Shown piece by piece: positions 1 to 12,375 of a stretch of 64,000 bases of DNA (the stretch's first letter is position 1; every line of letters starts with the position of its first letter). The translations under genes and the position numbers were made by a program. This DNA is from Macrostomum hystrix (lineage: Eukaryota; Platyhelminthes; Macrostomidae). The stretch is from NCBI GenBank assembly GCA_950097015.1, contig CATNEN010000001.1, positions 6,867,501-6,931,500 on the forward strand, written 5' to 3'. The notes beneath the pieces are model-generated. The model saw only the letters and a program-made list of their open reading frames with translations, was not told the origin of the DNA and made no database searches.

Positions 1-538
1 ACAGAGGCCGGGCTGAATTGTAGAATTCAATCAATTGAACTAGCGTCAGTGCCAGGTGATCACCAGAACTGGCTTGATGATAGCCAATCATGAATTCGCG
101 ATACCTTTGCACTAGCTGCTGACCAGTAGGATAAACAGATAGCGCCTGAGTTAATACGCTCAGAGGCACCGAATGCAGCCGACCGTTCATGGCTTTGGAT
201 TGAAAAGCGAAACAGTCGTGCTCCGGATCGTAGATGGCCACTCCGCGCATTAGAATAAAATGAAATACTCCGCCCTGTTGTGTTGCAGTGGGGTGCGAAG
301 AACTCAAGCTTCAGTTTATAATTAATACAATAGTATAAGTTTGATAAATCTAAAGAGTCCAAGAAGATTAAAGAAGAGGTAGCTCTGAGAGGTATTAAAG
401 CTTGAAATTTTCGAACGAAGGGTCGGGAGTTCGTGTCCTTGACCATGAGTCTTTTTGTTAGTTAACTAAAGGGTAAATTTGGTACCAGCATTAGGTGTAG
501 CTAATAGCAGAAACTCGGGTGCTTGTGGTGGACTTAGC

Positions 539-591
<53 letters not shown>

Positions 592-3500
592 AACAGATGT
601 ACTGTTCTATTCTATCTATGAATCAGAAAACCGGAAACAAAAATATTATTTGCTTGATGAATTGGAGAAAATGATAGAGATTAACGGAGAGAAATATTAT
701 TTCATTGTCATCAGAAATTACAGCTAGCTTTAGAATTACCTAAATAGCCATGACTATTATAATAAATAGTAGTTTTTGCATAGGGCACATACACACGCAT
801 TTGCTCATTATAGATGCATAAAAAACAGTATGGAATATATAGTAATATGACTTTTACAAAGGAACTTTTGCCATACCGCACACAGACAGATGGAAGCCAG
901 ACACTCGAAAATATATAAATTATGACCAGCGAGCTGTCACGGTTAGCCTTCTAAAAAACGTCCTCCTACACCGAAATAACCCTATACATTCAACTATAAA
1001 CACTGACTGGCACAAGAAGACGCCATTGTAGCTTTAGATATATACAGAAACACAGATGGCAAAAGAAAAATAACGCATATAAGAACAGCCTTAAAAACTG
1101 CAAACTGTTGTACACAGACAGCAGACATATTCACATATCTAGTCATCTAGACGCCAGAAAACTAGACTTATGTAAGAATCTGGGTGATATGCAGATCGCT
1201 ATTTTATCGAATTATTGATTTCAAAGATTCTTCAAACTAAAGCTAGCATTAAAAAAACAATTTTCTGGTCTCAGAAAGGTGCCAGACAGTTAAAACGAAT
1301 TGTTGCCCTAATTTTCACCTTGATTACGTGTCTTTTCCTCTCTCCCTCTCCCTATCTTTCTCATCCTCCGCGTGAAAAGAAGACTTTTTAGGTCTATAAA
1401 AGATAGTAAACAAACAGACCTAGAGCATTAGGGGTCCGGAATTTGGATCAATTTTCATAGCTTTGGGGTCGCGAGACACAAAAACGATAGTACCTTGAAT
1501 GTTTTTGTCCCACATTTGGGGCCAGCATTGAGGAATGTTGAAACATGTTGTGGATTGAGGAAACAGCAAAACCTATGCATATTGCTTTAACCGGTAACAC
1601 CAGAAAGGTACATAAAAAGGGTCTCTCGCCAGAAAAGGAAATTGTGCATTTGGACGCCAGAAAACGATTGTGTGAAAAAAATAATTATATAAATAGTTAC
1701 ATATGGGAGCGAGCCACACACGAAGCAGTAAAAAGTAAATGCCACAATCATTTCTAGGAAATGAAGAACATTAAATGATTATTCTCAATTAAAATACAGA
1801 AAACTTTATTGAACTCTCCACTGTATTCATTGAAGATGATAAACCAATTCAGTTTCACAATCCAATAGTTTCTTAAGACAAGAATATACTCGTATCATTT
1901 ATATATATATTAGTTTTATATTGCTATTTGCGGAGGCAATGTGATAAAGTTAGCAAGAATTTTTACTCAATGCGATGTTTAATTTTGACATTTCTCAAGC
2001 ACAGAATGTTCAGCTTAGGAAATGACCAGTTTAAACGAGAATGTGTATTTATTTTTAGGGAATGTTGGGTTTAAGGAATGTTGGGTTTAAGGAATGTTGG
2101 GTTTAAGGAATGTTGGGTTTAAGGAATGTTGGTTTTAAGGAATGTTGGGTTTAAGGAATGCTGGGTTCAAGGAATGTTGGGTTTAAGGAATGTTGGGTTT
2201 AAGGAATGTTGGGTTTAAGGAATGTTGGGTTTAAAGAATGTTGGTTTTAAGGAATGTTGGGTTTAAGGAATGTTGGGTTTAAAGAATGTTGGGTTTAAGG
2301 AATGTTGGGTTTAAGGAATGTTGGGTTTAAGGAATGGGGTTTAAGGAATGGGTTTAAGGAATGTTGGGTTTAAGGAATGTTGGGTTTATGGAATGTTGGG
2401 TTTAAAGAATGTTGGGTTTAAGGAATGTTGGGTTTAAGGAATGTTGGGTTTAAGGAATGGGGTTTAAGGAATGGGTTTAAGGAATGTTGGGTTTAAGGAA
2501 TGTTGGGTTTATGGAATGTTGGGTTTAAGGAATGTTGGGTTTAAGGAATGTTGGGTTTAAAGAATGTTGGGTTTAAGGAATGTTGGGTTTAAAGAATGTT
2601 GGGTTTAAAGAATGTTGGGTTTGGTAAGGAATGTACAGTTTAAGGAATGTTCGATTCAAGGAATGTACAGTTTAAGGAATGTTCGATTCAAGGAATGTAC
2701 AGTTTAGGGAATGTTCGGTTCAAGGAAAGTACAGTTTAGGGATTATTCGGTTCAACGAAAAATATAGTTTAGGGAATGTGTAGTTATCGGAGATTTTTAG
2801 TTTTTAGTAATTGGCAATTTTAGTAAAGTAAAGTAAAAATTGTTTAATAACTGGGATATAAAATAATTGACCTAAGTCAAAAGAAAAATATTTTTCGTTC
2901 CCGAGCACCAAACGGGCCAGTAACTAGTGTTAGTACTCAGTGCCTTCTCTGCTCCTGGCTCAGGTGTTTGATATGAAAAAGTAAAGACAGAAAGAAACAA
3001 TGTACTCAGATGGTGGAGCAGATAATAAATAAGCAGTCAGACATTTCTACGTCACAGGCATTTAGGACTTGAGACACAGTCTGAGCAAGACTTTGAAGAA
3101 TAATTACACTATAAATACCATCCGACTGTGGTGCTGAGGAAGCCTAAAATTATTTCGAACTAGGCAATGCTAGCGCATTGTTACGCGGGGGAATGGAACC
3201 AGACTGGGGGAGTGAGGTAGAAATTAGTCCGGAGAAATCAAAGAAATTCAAGGAAAATTAGACACCCACACAGATGCAGATGGGGAAAAACAAATCACCC
3301 AAAAAATGGCCAGGTGTTTATCTGCCTCCCAATCACTCTCTCAATTTCTGTGCTCAGCTAGACAAGGCTAAATAGGCCAGTAGGAAGCCAAAATGAAAAG
3401 TCCAAGATTACAAACGCCGTTTCTGTCGCCAATTGTGTAGAAATTACTCTGCTGGCTTGCAAAATCGAGACTAGCTTAGATAAAATTTCCTAACTAAATA

Positions 3501-6167
3501 GGGACCGTCTGTGCAAAACAATTGAAACAAATTTCAGGGCTAGGATGATTGAATGTAGTAAAAAAATCCTGGATTCTTCATAAAATGAAAAATATCCCAT
3601 ATCCCCTGATTTTTAAATACGTTCACTAAAATCCCATATCTTCTGATCTGTTAGTAATAAATTGAGTCATCGAACAGCGACCACTAAAATCCCACAGGGC
3701 TCACCTTGATCAAGTTGCTCATGTCGGGCAGGTCGATAAGCGTGAATTCGGGCAGGTTTTTGATAAACTTGATAAATCTTTGAACGAATTTCAGCGTGAT
3801 AGCGAATGGCGTTGTCACGGAGGGCACTGGCACCGTAGCTTCAGCGCGAATCTCTATCGAGTCCTCCTCGTTGAGGCTATTGACTGTCTCATTTAAATTT
3901 GTGCGAATGTCGTTTAAAATCCGAGCGCACGTGTCACTCAAGGGTCGACAGTGCTGCCATCTGAGCTGATCGCTAGACGACTCCAAGTCTTTTCCTACTG
4001 AGCATTCGTCTAGAAAGTTGAGCACAGTCGGTCTCAAGGGTGTCAGAGAGTCAGACATCAAATCCTGAATTTCCGACTCGGCATCGCCTGCTGAGGAAGA
4101 GGCGGCGGCGCGGGTTTGAAAAGCGCGCTCCAAATTGTAGGAATATGGGCCATTGGCGTGCCGATGATGCTCCGATGATTGACGGCTGGAACTGGCGGCG
4201 GTCCCAGCTGTTGTTGCCGCTTCATTAGCAAAACGTCGACTGCGATTACAAATCGTCTTTTGTCTCCGCTGCTGCAGCTGCGACTCGTCTGCGTGGATTA
4301 TTCGGATTGGTCAAGAGTGTACATTGGGGTGGTGGGTGCAGCTTGGCTGGAAGTGTACATTAGGCTAGTAGGAGCAGCCTGACTGGGAAAGACTTTAAAT
4401 TGGGGTGGTGGATGCGGCTTGGCTAGGACAGACTGTACATTAGGGTGGTGGGTGCGGCCTGACTGGGACAGTGTACATCTGGGTGAGGTGGTGGGTGCGG
4501 CTTGGTTGGTAGTGTACATTGAAGTTCTGTCAGCCAAAACACTTGAGAACCACTCACTGAGAATCCAGTCTTTCTTCATGCCAACTAGCAGACACTTCTC
4601 CAGCCGACATGGCGAGCAGAATTTGCGCGTAGCAATTGTAATAGCGCAACTGCCGCTGAAGTTGCACTTGATGTCCTAATTAGAGTGGAAAATGTTTTCC
4701 TAATTATAGAGTAAAATAACATTATTATAATTAATAGAATAAAATATGTTAGCTAATAAAACAACATGAAGTATATAATATTTTTTATCACTAAAATATA
4801 TTTTCATCTGTCTCTCTTTAATAAATTGTGCATAAAAACAAGTCATTTTCTTACCTGTGTTTGATTTTAAAAGAAATAATTTTTGAATTTTATATCCGTT
4901 ACGAGGTCCAATTTTTTACTTTATACGAGCATATTATGAGCATACTCGTATATACTTTTTTATTTGTCTGTTATCCCACCTGTAATCTCCCTGTTATCGC
5001 ACCTGTCATCTGCCCTATCTCGAGGTTATTACTATGATCGATCGATGGCTTCTTAATATTTTTACGTCAGCAACAATGTCCTAAATCCCAAACATCTAAT
5101 CCTATCCAACCATTTTATATCAGCTTATATTATTTGTAAGTATTCAATAATTTTTTGAAGAATTAAATTACCGAAGCGAATAGATTGCTTTTAAAAGGCT
5201 TCCTAATGACTGTGAGAATGATAATATTGACGAGAAATAAGCCACACCCGTGTACTGTAGTATACTAAAGAAAATAATAATATGTCTGTGATTATTCAGC
5301 ACGTCGGATTTTTATGCGCTGTTGCTTACAATTCATTTTTTCGGGTGAATGACTAGAGAACGGAATTCGTTTGGGATCTCGAAAAAGTACTTTATCTAAG
5401 TTACATTGGATAGTGAAGTCATCAATTATAGAAAACTATCAAATATTAGAGTGACAAACTATCAAATATAAGAGTGACAAACTATCAAAGATTAGAGTGA
5501 CAAACTATAGATACTAGATTTATAGACAATAAAAAACTGAGTGGCAATCGTAACAAACAGTTCAGCAGCTCACCCTATTTTTAAAGGCATTCCTCCTGAA
5601 GAAGGCCTTACAGGATTCGCAAGTGATGGCATCGAAATTGAAGCCCAAAGCCTTGTCGCCGCAAACGTGGCACAGGTACTGCTCCGGGCGCTGGCTGAGC
5701 TGCATCTTATATCGGCGCTTCTTATGTGGCGAATGAACCGCAAACGAGTCGGCCTCGTTAACGGACGACGCGAAGCCGGCCGTAGTGGAAGCTGATTCAG
5801 AGGCCGACTGGCTAGTATCGGGCGACGAAGAACGGCCAGGCAATACGCCGGCTAGGCTTCGATCGTTAAACGGGTTGTAGACTGGGCCGTTTGGCATTGA
5901 CGACTGCTGCTGCTGCTGCTGCTGCTGCTGCATTCTCGGCATCGGCATAGACTGGGGCGGCGACCCTAAGGACGCCTCCGAACAAGTTGAAGTGGCCGAT
6001 TTTAGACCGCTAATTGCGGCAGATTCGGATGATGAAGGACCGGAGGCTAAGTACATTTCGCTGCTGATGCTGTTCTGAGGTAGATTAAAGGAAAGAGACG
6101 TCAAAGAATCACTTTGTGAGTCTATGTGCTCTGTTTGCCTGTTAAATATAAGATTCACATTGGACAT
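1..6167 (-). CDS. Nuclear receptor, HR96/NR1J-like (3' end outside window)
   Basis: This is a ligand-regulated nuclear transcription factor. Exons on the minus strand are 6167-5574, 4675-4558, 4288-3705 and 274-1, all with GT donors and AG acceptors and compatible phases (594, 118 and 584 nt, then open to the edge). Residues 1-165 are a disordered Ser/Gln-rich A/B region with a run of nine Gln. The DNA-binding domain has zinc finger 1 at C166, C169, C183, C186 with P-box C-E-S-C-K-A, and zinc finger 2 at C202, C208, C218, C221 (x5, x9, x2 spacing), followed by a basic extension at about 238-255. The ligand-binding domain begins in exon 3 ([11 protein letters not shown]) and continues in exon 4 ([18 protein letters not shown]), the helix 3-5 signature region. 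The P-box and the basic extension match Drosophila HR96, nematode DAF-12 and NHR-8; HR96 handles lipid and xenobiotic sensing in flies, so that role here is inference. A possible acceptor lies just upstream of the ATG, so a 5' exon may exist. Confidence 0.85.
381..440 (+). repeat. tRNA-like fragment in nuclear receptor intron
   Basis: A B-box-like GGGAGTTCG is preceded by sequence similar to the tRNA-like fragment at 60548-60625 (shared AGCTT.AAATT.T..AAC.AAG pattern before GGTCGGGAGTTCG). It is degenerate and looks like an old tRNA-derived repeat rather than a functional tRNA. Confidence 0.4.
541..590 (+). repeat. (AC)n microsatellite
   Basis: An uninterrupted run of about 25 AC dinucleotides lies in the intron between the last two visible nuclear receptor exons. 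Confidence 0.97.
591..2056. other. Intron sequence without recognised features
   Basis: AT-rich intronic DNA of the nuclear receptor. The short frame at 1545-1757 has no recognisable domain and no splice context. I see no gene or mobile element here. Confidence 0.5.
2057..2790 (+). repeat. 16-bp minisatellite in nuclear receptor intron
   Basis: The unit GGAATGTTGGGTTTAA is repeated from about 2057 to 2632, with occasional shortened units. From 2633 it passes into a diverged related family (AAGGAATGTACAGTTT alternating with AAGGAATGTTCGATTC) that decays by about 2790. Both lie in the intron between receptor exons 3705-4288 and 1-274. Confidence 0.93.
2791..3704. other. Intron sequence without recognised features
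   Basis: The remaining 5' part of the last nuclear receptor intron seen, running up to the donor GTGAGC at 3704-3699. AT-rich, with no coding signal or repeat that I recognise. Confidence 0.5.
4300..4545. repeat. Minisatellite filling nuclear receptor intron 2
   Basis: Diverged units of about 34-40 bp built around GTGTACATT...GGTGGTGGGTGC fill nearly all of the 269-bp intron between exons 4675-4558 and 4288-3705. The last unit before the acceptor at 4289-4290 still shows the unit pattern (AATGTACACT in gene sense), so the acceptor region seems to derive from the repeat. Confidence 0.8.
5431..5515 (+). repeat. 22-24-bp short tandem array in nuclear receptor intron 1
   Basis: About four copies of AGAGTGACAAACTATCAAA plus a short variable tail. 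Located within the intron 4676-5573, shortly after the donor of the first coding exon. Confidence 0.85.
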
Positions 6168-6184
6168 GGAGTGCCTGGTGAGGA

Positions 6185-6890
6185 AAGGTTCACCTGTTAG
6201 TGGAGAATGTTCCCATGCTGAAAAGAAAATGTTCCTATGTTAAAGGAGAAAGTTCTCCTGTTAGAAAGGGAAAGTTCACCTGTTAAAAAGGGAAGGTTCA
6301 CCTGTGAGGAAAGAAGGTTCAACTGTTAAAAAGAGAAGGTCCACCTGTTAGAAAGAAACGGTCCACCTGTTAGAAAGAGAAGGTTCACCTCTTAGAAAGA
6401 AACAGTTCACATGTGAATAAAGAAGATTCACCTGTGCATAAAGAAGGTTCACCTGTTAGAAAGAGACGGTTTACCTGTAAGAAAGATAAGGTTCACCTGT
6501 TAGAAAGAGACGGTTTACCTGTAAGAAAGATAAGGTTCACCTGTTAGAAAGAGAATGTTCACCTGTTAGAAAGGGAAGGTTCACCTGTTAGAAAGGGAAG
6601 GTTCACCTGTTAGAAAGGGAAGGTTCACCTGTTAGAAAGGGAAGGTTCACCTGTTAGAAAGGGAAGGTTCACCTGTTAGAAAGGGAAGGTTCACCTGTTA
6701 GAAAGGGAAGGTTCACCTGTTAGAAAGAGAAATTTCACCCTGTTAGTGGAGAATGTTCCCCACTAACATGGGGGAACAATGTTCCCCACTATGCCTGTTA
6801 GTGCATAGAATGCTGGAAAGAAAAGGTTCCTCTGTTAAAGGAGAAGGTTCACCTGTTAGAAGGAGAAAGTTCACCTGTTAGAAATATAAA
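6185..6890 (-). repeat. 22-bp minisatellite immediately upstream of the nuclear receptor start
   Basis: The unit on the plus strand is GTTAGAAAGGGAAGGTTCAC followed by CT. In gene sense each unit reads CCCTTTCTAACAG|GTGAAC, a good pyrimidine tract plus CAG acceptor followed by a donor-like GTGAAC. The segment next to the receptor ATG, CCTTTCCTCACCAG|GCACTCC, looks like a diverged last unit and is the best acceptor for the exon that carries the start codon. Confidence 0.9.
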
Positions 6891-7394
6891 GTGAAGAAAA
6901 TTATTGATATAAATCTGAGAAGGCCTAGTTTACTGAGGTATATGAGAATCAAATACCTTTTTATTAAAAAATATGGACTCAAAAAACAATCTGCCTTTGT
7001 AAAAGACAGTTTTTATTTATCTTTTTATCCTCTTACCTTCGTTTAGTGCAATAAATAAGCCGACAAATAAGAAGTATAATTGTATGGCTTAGATAGGTCT
7101 CTATCTAGATGACAAGGTAAGTGCTCAGTCTAAGATAGAAATTGAAACGAATGGGGGCTTCTTAAAGATGCCAGACACTAAAGCACAAAATGTCCAGGAA
7201 GGATAGAGTAGAATGAGAGAGTTTAGCTGCACTATGAATATAAAAGACTTGCACAGCGAAATATGAGCGGGCATTTTCTACTATTGGTTGAGAAATCTAG
7301 CCAATTAAAATCGCTTTTAAGGCTGAAAGCTAGAAACTTTTTTAAATTTCCGCTTTTTATCTAGAAATGAACTGGTATTGAAAAACAAGTAAAG

Positions 7395-8040
7395 GCATAT
7401 TGAATGACCAGAATTGGCTGTACAGAAGGACCAGAATAAACTGTATTCAAGGACCAGAACAGGCGGTACTGAAGGACTAGAATAGGCGGCATTGAAGTAC
7501 CAGAATAGACGATATTGAAGGACCAGAATAGACGGTATTCAAGGACCAGTATAGACAGTATTCAAGGACCAGAATAGACTGTAATCAAGGACCATAATTG
7601 GCGGTATTCAAGGACCAGAATAGACGGTAATGAAGGACCAGAATAGACAGTAATCAAGGACCAGAATAGACAGTAATCAAGGACCAGAATAGACGGTATT
7701 CAAGGACCAGAATAGACTAATCAAGGACCAGAATAGAGGGTATTCAAGGACCAGAATAGACTGTAATCAAGGACCAGAATTGGCGGTATTTAAGGACCAG
7801 AATAGACGGTATTTAAGGACCAGAATAGACTGTAATCAAGGACCAGAATTGGCGGTATTCAAGGACCAGAATAGACGGTATTTAAGGACCAGAATAGACG
7901 GTATTTAAGGACCAGAATAGACGGTATTCAAGGACCAGAATAGACGGTATTAAAGGACCAGAATAGACGGTAATCAAGGACCAGAATTGGCGGTATTCAA
8001 GGACCAGAATAGACGGTATTGAAGGACCAAAATGGTCGGT
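7395..8040 (+). repeat. 23-bp minisatellite, block 1
   Basis: Tandem copies of AAGGACCAGAATAGACGGTA plus TTC (23 bp), with two main variants (AGACGGTATT and TTGGCGGTATT) alternating in a partly ordered way. Same family as the block at 9030-9245. Confidence 0.93.
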
Positions 8041-9029
8041 ATCAAAGGACAAAAAAGGAACAGAACTGGGTGACTTTTATGTTGCCTACATTACTTGATT
8101 GGAAATCCCTGAACCAATACCCTAAACCAAAAATATAATGCAAAGATAAGCATGCGTAGATCTATGATAGGACGATGCAAGTTTAAATGTCAAAGCTATA
8201 CCATCAGAACACTTGGGGATTGTATAGTTAAGAACATAGGAATCGGAAAAGTAAAAAATAATGAAAAAAATCCGTCAAAGAAAATGCAAAAAATCTAGAT
8301 TAACTCGCATAGAATCTCGATCTAGAATGTTGATAAATAAAAAACTCGTGGAAAGCGATAGTTAGCTAGATTAGTAGCTACTATAATTCGGTAGCTCTAA
8401 AAGACGGTTCTAAAATCTAAGCTGGCGTTAACATAAAACATGCGCATATTAAGGGATACACTACACAGATAGGAGATACATATACGCGTCTGACACGCAT
8501 ATGTGGTGTGGGGGGGAAATCCAGGGTTTGTTAGCCTCGTGTGCAGGTCATTCCCACGGCCCATAAATTTTTGTGCGCGACACACACACCAAATCACTAC
8601 ATATGCCCAACATAGTGCTATCAGCTTACGGGACTTAACGTGCTTCGCATCGCATAATGTACAAAATATTGTTGAATAGGACTAGCTGTAACAAAGCATT
8701 AGAAGATTATAGAAAGAAGTGTACAAAAATGATACATAGTTTTTTGTTTTGTTAAACATTTGCATGTACTTTTATATAAATGCACTCGGATTATAGAAGT
8801 GCTATTTCCTATCGTGAGAACAGAATGGCGGAATATGATCGCTACAGCAAAGTGCCGATTATTTTTGTTACTATATCATTTGCAAATAATCATTTGGCTA
8901 AATACTGTTACTTTGCAACAGATGGCATAACTTTATGCTGCTTTTTTATATAATGTAATGAAAAACGTTGTAGAACAGAAAATCAAGCTCGTATAATACT
9001 AAAATGCTAAGTAAATATTTCTTAGTGCA
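8041..9029. other. Unassigned sequence between two array blocks
   Basis: About 1 kb of AT-rich DNA separates the two blocks of the 23-bp array. I see no convincing coding frame, RNA gene or terminal inverted repeats, so I cannot say whether this is an insertion that split one array. Confidence 0.4.
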
Positions 9030-9245
9030 TAATAGACGGTATTGAAGGACCAGAATAGACGGTATTGAAGGACCAGATTAGGCGGTATTGAAGGACCAGA
9101 TTAGGCGGTATTGAAGGACCAGATTAGGCGGTATTGAAGGACCAGAATATGCGGTATTGAAGGACCAGAATAGCCAGTATTGAAGGACCAGAATAGCCAG
9201 TATTGAAGGACCGGAATATGCCGTATAAAAAGATCAGAATGGGCG
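9030..9245 (+). repeat. 23-bp minisatellite, block 2
   Basis: About nine further copies of the GAAGGACCAGAATAGACGGT family found at 7395-8040, in the same orientation. Confidence 0.9.
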
Positions 9246-10439
9246 GTATTACACTATTGAAGAACAAGGTGATGAAGGGGACCCTGGTGACTGGGATGCT
9301 GAGAACAAAGGTATCTGCGACTGATTGACAGTCTGTGGAGCCGACATGGTTCCTTGATGAAATTTTGTGAGCAGAAAAAATATGCCAACATATGTGGTTT
9401 TTGCTATCTGACACCCGGACGAGAATCGTTAAACATTGCGCTGGAAGTCATTTCATCGGATTGAGGGGAAAATTTTAGCCCGGCCGTGTTCAGTATTTTC
9501 ATGGCGATTGGTTGAATACTTTTTGAGATACAGAAATATGAAACTTTTAAGCAATTGAAATATCCCCCCGAGGTGTGACGAGAAACAGAAAAATACTAGC
9601 AGCGAGGAAAGAATCATAAAAATCGTATATTAAAAGCAGGAAATAATTAATTTCTTGCATTGCAATTTTAATTAGAAAACGGATCAGGGTATTGTTGCAG
9701 AAAATGTGAAAACAGAACTGAAGAAAAAGTAAAATAATTAAATGGGCCGGTTAAATTAGATACCAAATTCAGATTAGAAATGGGATCTCTAAGACATCTG
9801 GGCGGATATGATATTACCGATGGGATTTACCTGCGAAGGGAGGTGGACAAAAATGCGAATAGAACATGAGTAGGTGAGGATTAATTAGTCTATGATGCAT
9901 TTTTTGCTCGTTTCTTGACTGATAAATATCTGTTCAACAAAAATCTAATTTCTGATGATATCGAATTTATAGTTAATAAGTTTAATATCGGGAAAATTAG
10001 TTTTTTTTTACAAACTACTCTTTTTAATCTACTTGATGATCGACGAGAAGCAGATTGACTATTTAACATAAAGTGAATGAAAAGCTTTTTAGAGTACAAA
10101 GTTTGTGTAACTTAACTAGCTAAGTTAGCATTTGATATAAAAAATTATTGCACAAGACTGCAGCTAAAAGATGAATATCGGATGGAACTACCAGCTAAGA
10201 TTTTGTGTTAGAGTTCACGCAATTGACTAAAGTACTTTTATGCTGCGGCCATAGCTTAAAAAAGATTTCTGTTTTAACGTACAACATAAAGTTTTGGAAA
10301 CATGACACAATTTTAGCTGGTCGTGTGGAAGCTAAATTTCTTGAAGTCTTCGGATTTTTTTTTTGTAGCGAGATCAAAATAAGCTTTGGTGCGATTTTGT
10401 GCGATATTGCGATGGGATCTGACGAAGGACATTTTCTTT
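9246..10439. other. Unassigned AT-rich sequence
   Basis: No domain-bearing frame, RNA gene or repeat boundary is recognised between the 23-bp and 30-bp arrays. Short open frames at 9890-10099 and 10195-10441 look like chance. Confidence 0.4.
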
Positions 10440-11475
10440 AGCGATGGAGTCTGACGAAGGACGTTTTATTTTTTATGGAATCTGATGAATGACTCTTTCA
10501 TGCAATGGGATCTGACGAATGACTCCTTCTTGCAATGGGATCTGACGAATGACTCTTTCTTGCAATGGGATCTGACGAATGACTCCTTCTTGCAATGGGA
10601 TCTGACGAATGACTCTTTCTTGCAATGGGATCTGACGAATGACTCTTTCTTGCAATGGGATCTGACGAATGACTCTTTCTTGCAATGGGATCTGACGAAT
10701 GACTCTTTCTTGCAATGGGATCTGACGAATGACTCTTTCTTGCAATGGGATCTGACGAATGACTCTTTCTTGCAATAGGATCTGACGAATGACTCTTTCT
10801 TGCAATGAAATCTGTCGAATGACTCTTTCTTGCAATGAAATCTGACGAATGACTCTTTCTTGCAATGGGATCTGACGAATGACTCTTTCTTGCAATGGGA
10901 TCTGACGAATGACTCTTTCTTGCAATGGGATCTGACGAATGACTCTTTCTTGCAATAGGATCTGACGAATGACTCTTTCTTGCAATGAAATCTGTCGAAT
11001 GACTCTTTCTTGCAATGAAATCTGACGAATGACTCTTTCTTGCAATGGGATCTGACGAATGACTCTTTCTTGCAATGGGATCTGACGAATGACTCTTTCT
11101 TGCAATGGGATCTGACGAATGACTCTTTCTTGCAATGAAATCTGACGAATGACTCTTTCTTGCAATGAAATCTGACGAATGACTCTTTCTTGCAATGGGA
11201 TCTGACGAATGACTCTTTCTTGAATAAGGATCTGACGAATGACTCTTTCTTGAATAAATATCTGACGAATGACTCTTTCTTGAATAAAGATCTGACGAAT
11301 GACTCTTTCTTGAATAAGGATCTGACGAATGACTCTTTCTTGAATAAATATCTGACGAATGACTCTTTCTTGAATAAAGATCTGACGAATGACTCTTTCT
11401 TGATTAAGGATCTGACGAAGGATTTTGTATTATTAATGGAGTGCGACAGAGGACATTTTTCTTATCAAGGAATCC
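10440..11475 (+). repeat. 30-bp minisatellite with two subfamilies
   Basis: About 33 copies of a 30-bp unit, GATCTGACGAATGACTCTTT plus CTTGCAATGG. From 11220 the last third changes to CTTGAATAAG/AATA, giving a second subfamily. A trio of variant units at about 10771-10860 recurs 180 bp later, showing block duplication. The 30-bp period keeps frames open on both strands; these are not genes. Confidence 0.96.
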
Positions 11476-12055
11476 GACTATGAACTTGAATCACACGCAT
11501 TGTAAATTCGACAATGCTTTTTCGTTTTCATTTTGACAATAGAATTCAAGCAAGTAATTTTATCCTCGTATTGAAAACACACGAAATACTAAATTTTATC
11601 GAGGCTTAAGATCTACGCACGCGAAGTACGAGCCTAAATAAGAAACAACCTTATTTTTGAGAGTAATACTCCAGAAATAAGTCATCACGTAACGGAAACA
11701 AATTGCACGTTATACCAAAATAAATCTAGCGAGAAGGTTAGAGTCCAATCGCTTTCTGCTTAAAACAGCACTACGTTACATTTACATTTACATTTTGTTA
11801 CAGCTACATTTTTTAAAGATGACCTACAGAAGTTTGATTCTGCGACTTGAGAATAAAAATGTTTCACAATTATTTAGCTGTGTCTATTTAAATTAATTCC
11901 AAACAGCTTTATGCTTGCTGTCATTTAAATGTGGCTTTCCTGCTTGCAAGTCAGTAGGAATAAAAGCGTTAACAAACAAACGGAAATGAATGAGGAAAGT
12001 ATAAAAAAGAAATCGATCGGCTCATGAAGCAACGCGTGAAGCAAAGGTATCAAGT
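11476..12055. other. Unassigned sequence
   Basis: AT-rich DNA between the 30-bp array and a SINE. No features seen. Confidence 0.4.
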
Positions 12056-12375
12056 AGGGGGTAAGTGGCAGAGCGGCTAAAACGTTTGCTGCCTTTAGCA
12101 AAAAGATCCAAGCGGGGCCACATTCATTTGGGCCGCAGCCGCGGAGAGAAGGCTTGGAGCTTGCAATTTACGCCACTAAGGGCCAACTTCCGAGGCACAG
12201 AGTGAAAGTGTACACTGCCTGATGATGAAAGTCAGGGCAGATGTACACACCTGTGTGAGTGTGTGCTCAGGAGGCAGCGAAATTGGGAGGATTGCCTTCT
12301 GGCTGGCTACGAGACTAGTGTCACTAAATGTGTCAGTGCCCGCAGACCTTCTGAAAATAGTAATTATTTATAAAG
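12056..12375 (+). mobile_element. tRNA-derived SINE, copy A (degenerate head)
   Basis: This shares a long body with the element at 60984-61300: a GGCCACATT.ATTT.GG block, GGCACAG.GTGAAAGTGTACAC, a GTGCTCAGGAG.CAGCGAAAT.GG block and a CTAGTGTCACTAAATG tail, in the same order and spacing. The head (GTGGCAGAGCGGCTAAAACG) resembles a tRNA A-box region. A related copy lies on the minus strand at 19493-19735. Confidence 0.75.

Noticed and set aside
60-446. 128-codon minus frame as an independent gene
   Set aside because: It is a shadow of the nuclear receptor exon 1-274, whose correct frame encodes ligand-binding domain sequence.
10473-11483. Frames encoding LQERVIRQIP and TNDSFLQWDL repeats
   Set aside because: A consequence of the 30-bp array period; no unique domain attached.
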